This document shows positions 57,531-64,000 of a stretch of 64,000 bases of DNA, one piece after another. A program made the translations under genes and the position numbers. Within the stretch, counting starts at the first letter, position 1; each line of letters begins with the position of its first letter. The DNA is from Holothuria scabra (Eukaryota; Echinodermata; Holothuroidea; Aspidochirotida; Holothuriidae): contig CM074200.1 of the NCBI GenBank assembly GCA_037179385.1, positions 36,645,884 to 36,709,883 of the forward strand. The letters run 5' to 3'. The notes below the pieces were generated by a model. That model saw only the letters and a program-made list of their open reading frames with translations, had not been told where the DNA came from and searched no databases.

Positions 57531-58591
57531 CCCGTACGGGCCGCTGTGCCCATGTGGCGGAGGCTCCATATAGTCAGAGGGGGGCAGTCCCCCCTTGACG
57601 GATTCAAATTGCCTGTCAGCGCCCTTTTTACTCTTTTAACCATATTGAGACATATGTATCTACCAACATAAAAGCGCCCCTTCATCCTATTTCTCGCCCC
57701 CTCTGACCAAATATTTTTGCCGCACAAACTTTGAAGCGCCCCTTTCAGGCAAGTCTTGCTCCTTCTGACTGAATTCCCTTCCTCCACCACTGGCTGTACC
57801 CCCCACCACCCACCCATGCAGAAAATCAATAAAAAAAAAAATAAAAAAATTACATCATGTAAACTGTAAACTGTGAACGCGCGCTTTAGTTCATTTTCAG
57901 TAAACTGTAAAACACCCATTTAAGATTTATTGGAATAGGGCTATAACGGTGAAAGCTATTGTTCTTCTGTGTGTGACTAATTCTTAAGAAAGACAATACT
58001 GAATCGATAAGAAGTAATTCTGTTCTCTCTTGTTACTGTTTGGAAGATTCTTTACTCAGGCTCAACACCAAAATAAAGGAAAAAAACTGTTCCTAAGCGT
58101 TTCAATGCTGAGTCCATGCAGGGTAATGGGAATGATTTAACCCCTCGACCAGTTACCCAGTATCTCTGTTTTGCTCTTAATGACAGAGACTCATCACCCA
58201 AGTACATTTTGGTTGATAGAAAGCCAAATTCTCGTTTGCTGAATGATCTTCAATTGACATCAAAATCAAAAGGTGCAGAATAGTTCAAAACTATACATAC
58301 ACAGAAATTGTTTTGGTTACATATTAAGGCATTGTTTGCCCCTGCTAGACATGTAAAAGTCAGGCCCGTAGCCGGGGGGGGGGGGGGATCGGAGCGTTCG
58401 AACGACCGACCCCAACTTGAGGGAGGTCCATTTTCCAGCACTGTGTTTGGAGGGTCAGCTATGAAATATTTTTTATCTTGACATATTGAGGACGAATTTC
58501 CGTTCACTTCTGGTAAAGTGGTGTACTGTGTGGAATTCCTGGGAAAAAGGACTTCTGTTGTGCTCAAAAGTCCTCTAAAATGCTCCAGATT

Positions 58592-58599
58592 GCAGGAGA
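58592..58599 (+). repeat. Target-site duplication, left copy (GCAGGAGA)
   Basis: Exact 8-bp match to 60450-60457, flanking the hAT element. Confidence 0.93.
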
Positions 58600-59532
58600 C
58601 AGTGGCGTAGTTACTGGGGGGGCAGGGGGGCAAATTGCCCCCCCCCCGAAAAATTTTTGGGGAAATTTGATGAAAATGGGGAAATTTGATGAATCTTATT
58701 ATTACAAAAATTTCACGAAAATTTCTCAAAATTTTTGTTAGAATAAGAAATTGTGAGACCTTTCTCATACATAATTCGTATTTTCATGCAACAAATTAAC
58801 TCAGATTTCGTCAGTGTCGCATGAACCAGCCCAATTCGTGTTCCACAGAATTGTCCTCGCCGCGTAGCAGATTGAATGTTCCCTGGCTTTGTGCTTGTAT
58901 ACGCACGGGAGTTATGATCAGTGCATTTCAGTGTACAGAGAGCTGTTATTCAGGTGATACTTTGGGAATTCAGTAAAAGGATGTGAAAACTAACAAGTCA
59001 CTAGCGTAGACCCTCGATGTTGTTATGTTCTTCTACAAGCTAGCAGAGCTGTACCGTATTACTCTTTGTACATAACGATGCTTAATTACAATCTAGTTCG
59101 GTAAAATCGCTTTCTGCTGACTTTGAGTGTAACAATAAATGGACAATGAGTACCTTGTAGCCTTCTACACTTAACAGACTGCTTTTCTCACAGGATATCC
59201 TGTGTGATCGAGCCACTATTAGGCCTCCTTAGTGCCACCCTCACAGATGCCACTTTTTCTTTGTTCTTAAAAATACGCAGTCTAACTTTATTAACACAGA
59301 TTTTACTTCAAAAGATAGCATATGTGGCACCAGATTGCTTATAAGGACACCCAATTTTTCAAAAATTTTCAAAGGGGAAGGATTGTCCCTGCAAGGTCTT
59401 TCAGTGATGCCATTTTTTTTTAATTCCTACAAATAGACCTAGGCAAATTCTGTCAAATTCCAATTTTTAAATGAAAAGGTAGAATCTGTTTCCCACTGGT
59501 GGCATTGATAATAAAAGTACATGTTTAGATTC

Positions 59533-59890
59533 TCTTTACAAGCATAAATACGCTATTTTGACCATCTGAGGGGTCTGATTTTTCGAAATTTTCCTTACAC
59601 TCCGCGCCAATCAATGGTGGCGCTTCGCTCGGTCTTTTGGGCAAAATTACATATTTGGGGTAAAATTAGCTCTTAACTGTCTGATCACTTTGCAGTTTGC
59701 GAACATATTTTGAAGAGAGCATTTTATTGCAAACGACAAAAGAAGAAAGCGACTGGCGAGATTCTTCGTATTAGCCTAGAAAATGCTATTTCCGGCCATA
59801 TAAGGGGTCTAATTTTTCCAAATTTTCTCTACGCTCCGTGCCAAGCAATGGTGGTGCTCCGCTTAGATAATCTTTATGACAAAATAACAT
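59533..59890 (+). repeat. Two-copy direct repeat inside the hAT (period ~260 bp)
   Basis: Copies near 59533-59650 and 59793-59890 share AGGGGTCTGATTTTTCGAAA/AGGGGTCTAATTTTTCCAAA, TTTTC(C/T)(T/C)TAC(A/G)CTCCG, GCCAA(T/G)CAATGGTGG and GCTCCGCTTnG-like segments. Confidence 0.7.
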
Positions 59891-60149
59891 TTTGTGGCCA
59901 AGAAAAACCACAACTACCGATCATTGCTCTTTTATTTTGACTCCTAATAGCGTGCAAATTTAATGACAAGTTTTTCTTCGTAAGGTAGCATAAATGGCAT
60001 AAAGAAATGCATGTCAAGACACAAAAGTTTCAGTTTTATCCTCATGAACCACCACGATTCAACTTTTAACACTGTTCCTATCTAAGTCGAAAATTTTGCA
60101 CCATTTTGCATGTAGGCTTCTTGAAAACGTCAAAAAATTTCCGGACACC

Positions 60150-60210
60150 CCTCCCCTTAGACCATACTGCATGCCCCTTCCCCTTCAGAGAAATCCTGTG
60201 TACGCCACTG
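60150..60210 (-). mobile_element. Additional hAT right end inside the 58600-60449 element
   Basis: In complement it reads CAGTGGCGTACACAGGATTT, then AGGGGAAGGGGCATGC, a second hAT terminus 239 bp before the true right end. Flank ATTTAGTA has no partner found. It may be the remnant of an older insertion or a duplicated end. Confidence 0.55.
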
Positions 60211-60449
60211 ATTTAGTACATACAAATTAACCAAATATTGCTTACCAAAATAATATACTTTGTTATTTCCGATTGCTCTGTGTTATACTTTAAGATTAAA
60301 ATGCAAGTAATATTACAAAATGACATGGTAATGTTGTTATACTTGTAAGTTTGCATATTTTATATGAAATACTTACACATTGACCGGGAAAAGTTTTGGG
60401 GAAATTTCATACCTTTGCCCTCCCTGGTAAAATCCTAGCTACGCCACTG

Positions 60450-60457
60450 GCAGGAGA
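60450..60457 (+). repeat. Target-site duplication, right copy (GCAGGAGA)
   Basis: Exact 8-bp match to 58592-58599. Confidence 0.93.
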
Positions 60458-61576
60458 TCTGCCTATTTCAAACTTTACCGGGGAAGCATCCGGACCCCTA
60501 GTGTTGGATTATGGGCCAATCGTATAACGAAGGCCTAGGTAGGGGATCTGGCTGAGTAGTATCCAGAAACAAAACAGGAGAGAGTTTCCAGTTGATTTTA
60601 AATGATTGTATTTGATGATTTGGTTCCGCAAAAAGATGATCAAGTTTTACTTAATTCGGCCGGCCTAATAGTAATCACTATCTACAGCTCACTCAAGTGC
60701 TCCTCGTCTGAAGTCTTACGCATGAGTGCCCTGCTAGCGGGCTCGGTCTTGGAAACCTCGTGCGAGCTCCGAAGACCTGCAGTCCCCTGATTGGTCAAAA
60801 GTTATGACGCACCAATGTAAATGAATGTAATGATATAAATGACCAATGAGGAGGCTGCAAAGGGGTAAACTGGCCACACCTCGAAAATATGGGTTACAGC
60901 ATGCACGTGGAACTACTGCAATGTGATATGTCACGTCCACTGGTAACACGTGACGGGAAACAGGAAGGGCCCTGGGAATCTAGAACAAAAGGAAGGGAGA
61001 GTTGCTCGTAAACAACAAGATGGCGTCTGCTAAAGGTCATGAAGAGTGCACCATACTACATGACACTAGCAACTGAATGTTTACGGCACGCGCCAGTCGC
61101 CTCCGTATTTGGAAAAAGGTCCACATCTTGGAAAAAAGACCCACCCCTCCACATGGGCTGGCTACGGGCCTGAGAATAATGAAGTAGGGGTTTTCGGTGG
61201 TTGGGCTATAGGAGTAACTTTGTTGAGAAAATTGAAACTGTCTGGAATGAGGAGTTGAATGGTCTTCCACAAAACCAAATGTCCTATTTCTCAGTATTAA
61301 AGAACAAAAGATTTCCAAATGTTGTTCAACGAAACCAAGAATTTTCCAGCGCTCGTCGAAACTTTTGTTCGGCATCCTTTCGGCAAACCTTCGCTTCTGG
61401 CAGTGATTCGGGTTGTTGTATCCATTAACGGGAGCTACCGTAGTTGTTCCTCTCTGGCATATCCGTTCACAACCCTTTGCCGAGTCCCCTTGCATTTTTT
61501 ACCATTACAAATAAATTTTCTTCAAAATGTCGGCACTCGTCGCAAGTAATTCTTACAATCAAAGTTGTCCCACCTA

Positions 61577-61805
61577 GGTCTTCGGTCTTCGTTTTATAGC
61601 TAGTTGGGTCTTCGTTTTATAGGTCTTCGTTTTATAGCTAGTTGGGTCTTCGTTTTATAGGTCTTCGTTTTATAGCTAGTTGGGTCTTTGTTTTATAGGT
61701 CTTCGTTTTATAGCTAGTTGGGTCTTCGTTTTATAGGTCTTCGTTTTATAGCTAGTTGGGTCTTCGTTTTATAGGTCTTAGGTCTTTGGTCTTTGTTTTA
61801 TAGAC
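61577..61805 (-). repeat. Right terminal array, inverted copy of the left array
   Basis: Reverse-complement units GTCTTCGTTTTATAG (15 bp) and CTAGTTGG + GTCTTCGTTTTATAG (23 bp) alternate strictly, with five B-type units and one TTTG variant. It ends with GGTCTTAGGTCTTTGGTC and TTTGTTTTATAGACACCCAG. All spacers are CTAGTTGG; the left array's CGACTAG/CTACTAG variants are absent. Confidence 0.95.
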
Positions 61806-61812
61806 ACCCAGA

Positions 61813-64000
61813 TCTTCTCCATTTTTGGTGCAAATGGCCCAAAATTTGCCAACCTTTGTAAGTCATGTATATTGCAGGATGATATAAATTAAATTAAATA
61901 CTAATGGTTTTGTGATGTCAAATCTAAATGCGGTTTTTATAAAGCTGCAAGTGACCGCTAAAAGTTATCACTTGGGGTGACTTCATGAAAAAAATCAATC
62001 AGTTAACATTTCATTTTCTTAGACCTCTGAGGTGAATCATATACTTATACTGTTGTCAGATTTTTGGCTCTTAATTTCTGACCGGAGACGGGGAAGATTT
62101 TAGTAAATACAATATTCAAATCAAAACCAATTCCAAATCTGTTATGTGGCTGTGACTTTACAGCAGTACCAACATAAACAACATTTTCGTAGAGCTTAGA
62201 AAGTTGATGTTTCCAGCCAGTAGTGAAGTGATAAGTTCAGCCCTAGGGCCATCCAATTTATTATGATTAGTTAGAAACTAATGGCCGACATTGGCAACAC
62301 AATTCTCAGTACAGTAGTATCATCACTGGGGTTAAAAGCTAGGATTGTCATAGCCCGCAGAGCGGACGAAGTCTTTTTGTTCAGCTTATCGCTACGAAAA
62401 ATCAACGTTCGTCAACATTGGAGACAAAATCATTTCAACTTGCATAGAAATCCTACGGAAACTTCCATTCACATAGCTCAACATGGATTGGTTGAAGCAA
62501 GGCTATTAAATGTTTATTTAACAGGAAAACACTGGTACCATCATGATTGTACAACAGTACACGGAGTCATGGTGGTCGATTTTATTTAACACTGGTAGTG
62601 TACAGCGGTTAATTAAGAACAACTGATCACACAGCCACGGGAAGAAACAGTTTGACACTTTTCAACAAAAGATTACTGTTTTAAATCAAATCTTTGATGA
62701 AAGTTGTTATTGTTTGAAAGAGACCATGATCAAGACTTCCATCTAAACTAAAAGCTTCTGCAGATGTAATAAGCCAAATTTGTTTGGTTCAAACGTCTTT
62801 GTGTTCAACGTTGAGCACCACCTACAGTACCTCAGGAATAGACCAATTGTGGTGAATGCTCATGAATATTAAAACAATCAACTTTTGGGCTCATTGAAAG
62901 GAATTTCTGACCATGGCCGTCAGGCTCTGAGGGGAGGCAGCCTAAAGGGGGCTGCAGCCACAGAGGAGCTATGCAGGCTGGGATTGTCATCAACATTACC
63001 CTGCCAACTATGCATGGGGAGGTGCTTATACAACACTATGTTTTGTCAAGATAGGTATCATAGGCCCTATCCAACTTTTCCTTGTAGAAGACAGTTTCAG
63101 AAAGAAAGTGTTTTATCAAACCTCTTTGAAGTTGGTTACAGAGTCACATCTTTAATGGTCAATGTTTTATAGCACAGAGTGACAGTTGTTAATTAAAATT
63201 ACAAATTGGAAAGGACCTTTATTATAGTAAGTTTTTATAAAAGCAGTATGTTCCAGATAGGCTATGAGTACCAAATCTTGTACATAAGCAGCATGTATGT
63301 GCCGAATTATGTAGTATAAGTTTTTCATTATTTTGAATGCAAGTTATATGTGGTCAACAGAGTTCAGTGTGTGTAAATGTCTGTATATTTGGAAGATAGG
63401 TAGCAGTGATGAGTCAGGTACATAGTATACAGATTTCTGTTAGTGTTAATTGAGCAGCTGGTATTACCACAACTGGCAGGGTATCAAGAGTCTTGAAGCA
63501 CCTCCATATTCACATTGATGACAACTTGAAAAATTAGGCAAAACAACAGCACTTGAACCACTTGAAGACACCACAAACAACTATGTCATCACACTTTTGC
63601 ACCTCCTCACATTTTCACTTGAAGCAAAATGGGAAAAGCAAAGTCTGCGAGTTAACGAGACTGCCAGAGGGTGCATCACTCCAGTGTCAAACCGGCCACT
63701 TCGTCAACTATAGCAGGGACATACCCTGGGCAAAATCCCAAGGGGGCAGTTGAAATACTGCATACATAGAGCACCACCATTACTTAACATGTTGTGTACA
63801 TGCAATTTGGAAATCTCAATCAAGGGGGCAAAATTTTCTTCCCCTACCTGTAGGTTACAGCACTGACTAGGCAACTGACTGTGATGGCAAGCCAAGTGGG
63901 TAGAAAGCTGGAGTAAACTCACATACGTGAAACAAGGTTCAAGGTTAAACCAATGGCTTCTCCCACATTCGTGGTGGCTTAGCATCGTAAAACAACTGCC
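61813..64000. other. No gene or element recognised
   Basis: Flank of the foldback element. Two modest open frames on the + strand (62281-62589, beginning MADIGNTILSTVV; 62885-63172, beginning MGSLKGISDHGRQ) show no family resemblance, splice evidence or codon signature I would trust. The remainder is ordinary non-coding sequence. Confidence 0.5.

Larger units (their letters stand above)
58600..60449. mobile_element. Complete non-autonomous hAT transposon with perfect 8-bp target duplication
   Basis: Left end CAGTGGCGTAGTTACTGGGG (58600) and right end, in complement, CAGTGGCGTAGCTAGGATTT (ending 60449). The target duplication GCAGGAGA is perfect at 58592-58599 and 60450-60457. 8-bp duplications and CAGTGGCGTA ends are diagnostic of hAT. 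No frame longer than about 76 codons exists inside, so it is non-autonomous. It contains a second right-type end at 60210 and a two-copy internal repeat. Confidence 0.93.
58361..61172. mobile_element. hAT-like element pair of ends CAGGCCCGTAGCC, containing a nested hAT
   Basis: Left CAGGCCCGTAGCC (58361-58373) followed by a run of about 15 G; right GGCTACGGGCCTG (61160-61172). Subterminal similarity continues (left AGGTCCATTTTCCAGCAC; right complement GTGGACCTTTTTCCAAAT). The flanking 8-mers GTAAAAGT and AGAATAAT do not match, so these may be one decayed element or ends of two. The 58600-60449 hAT lies inside. No transposase frame seen. Confidence 0.55.
54870..61812. mobile_element. Large foldback transposon (6.9 kb) with tandem-array terminal inverted repeats
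   Basis: Left end TCTGGGTGTCTATAAAAC (54870) and right end GTTTTATAGACACCCAGA (61812) are exact inverted repeats. Inward of each is a tandem array (54881-55162 and 61577-61805) in opposite orientation. The direct repeat ATCTT/ATCTTCT at 54866-54872 and 61812-61818 overlaps the ends, so the target duplication is 3-7 bp depending on where the end is placed. No transposase frame is visible; the interior is filled with hAT-type ends and complete hAT insertions. Sea urchin TU elements are known foldback transposons with tandemly repeated outer domains, the closest architecture I know; kinship is inference. Confidence 0.85.

Noticed and set aside
57407..57598. GC-rich 63-codon frame inside the foldback element
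   Set aside because: Composition and frame follow from hAT-like G/C-rich ends; no start context or domain.
58250..58768. 172-codon minus-strand frame
   Set aside because: It spans two transposon ends including homopolymer G/C runs and has no transposase motif.
61037..61495. 152-codon minus-strand frame near the right array, considered as a transposase relic
   Set aside because: No DDE/D or zinc-finger pattern; part of it overlaps the end of a hAT-like element.
62281..62589. 102-codon + strand frame (MADIGNTILSTVV...)
   Set aside because: No family resemblance or splice sites; left as unassigned non-coding.

Overview
This is a eukaryotic, intron-rich and repeat-rich window from an animal genome. 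Vertebrate-type cilia genes, tRNA-derived SINEs and CR1-type LINEs point to a metazoan. The many TAGGCCTA and AACGTTA words (around 1020-1060, 7735-7990 and 11330-11520) and the AT-rich introns suggest a marine invertebrate deuterostome, with echinoderm or hemichordate as my best guess. This is an inference; nothing here fixes the species.

Two protein genes are supported. (1) A cytosolic carboxypeptidase of the CCP2/CCP3 (AGBL2/AGBL3) type lies on the + strand from about 12.2 to 44.9 kb. Sixteen exons join in one phase-consistent reading frame of 604 codons; all zinc-binding and catalytic motifs are present. The start codon and C-terminal tail were not identified. A further in-phase 168-nt exon-like block (22402-22569) sits between two exons that are contiguous in the family. 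(2) A leucine-rich-repeat single-pass membrane protein lies on the - strand (51160-52533) in one coding exon. Its last ~18 residues and stop codon are read from the end of a hAT-like repeat. The two genes are convergent.

The rest is mostly mobile DNA. At 1.7-4.6 kb there are an inverted-repeat element, a CR1 fragment and a MITE. At 6.1-9.4 kb there are a SINE, a CR1 3' end with a (TTC)6 tail, and an opposite-strand CR1 reverse transcriptase split by a DNA transposon with terminal repeats, a 7-bp target duplication and a run of GC-rich hairpins. The carboxypeptidase introns hold about ten copies of one tRNA-derived SINE, a second SINE, several MITEs, and degenerate mini- and microsatellites. 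At 45.5-54.7 kb there is a dispersed repeat marked by GGTCATTTGGGGTCAC. At 54.87-61.81 kb a 6.9-kb foldback element has terminal arrays of alternating 15- and 23-bp units; it is filled with hAT-type ends, including a complete 1.85-kb hAT with a perfect 8-bp target duplication. The last 2 kb show nothing I can name.

No bacterial operons, CRISPR arrays, viral genes or toxin genes were seen. All family comparisons are from memory of the families; no searches were run.
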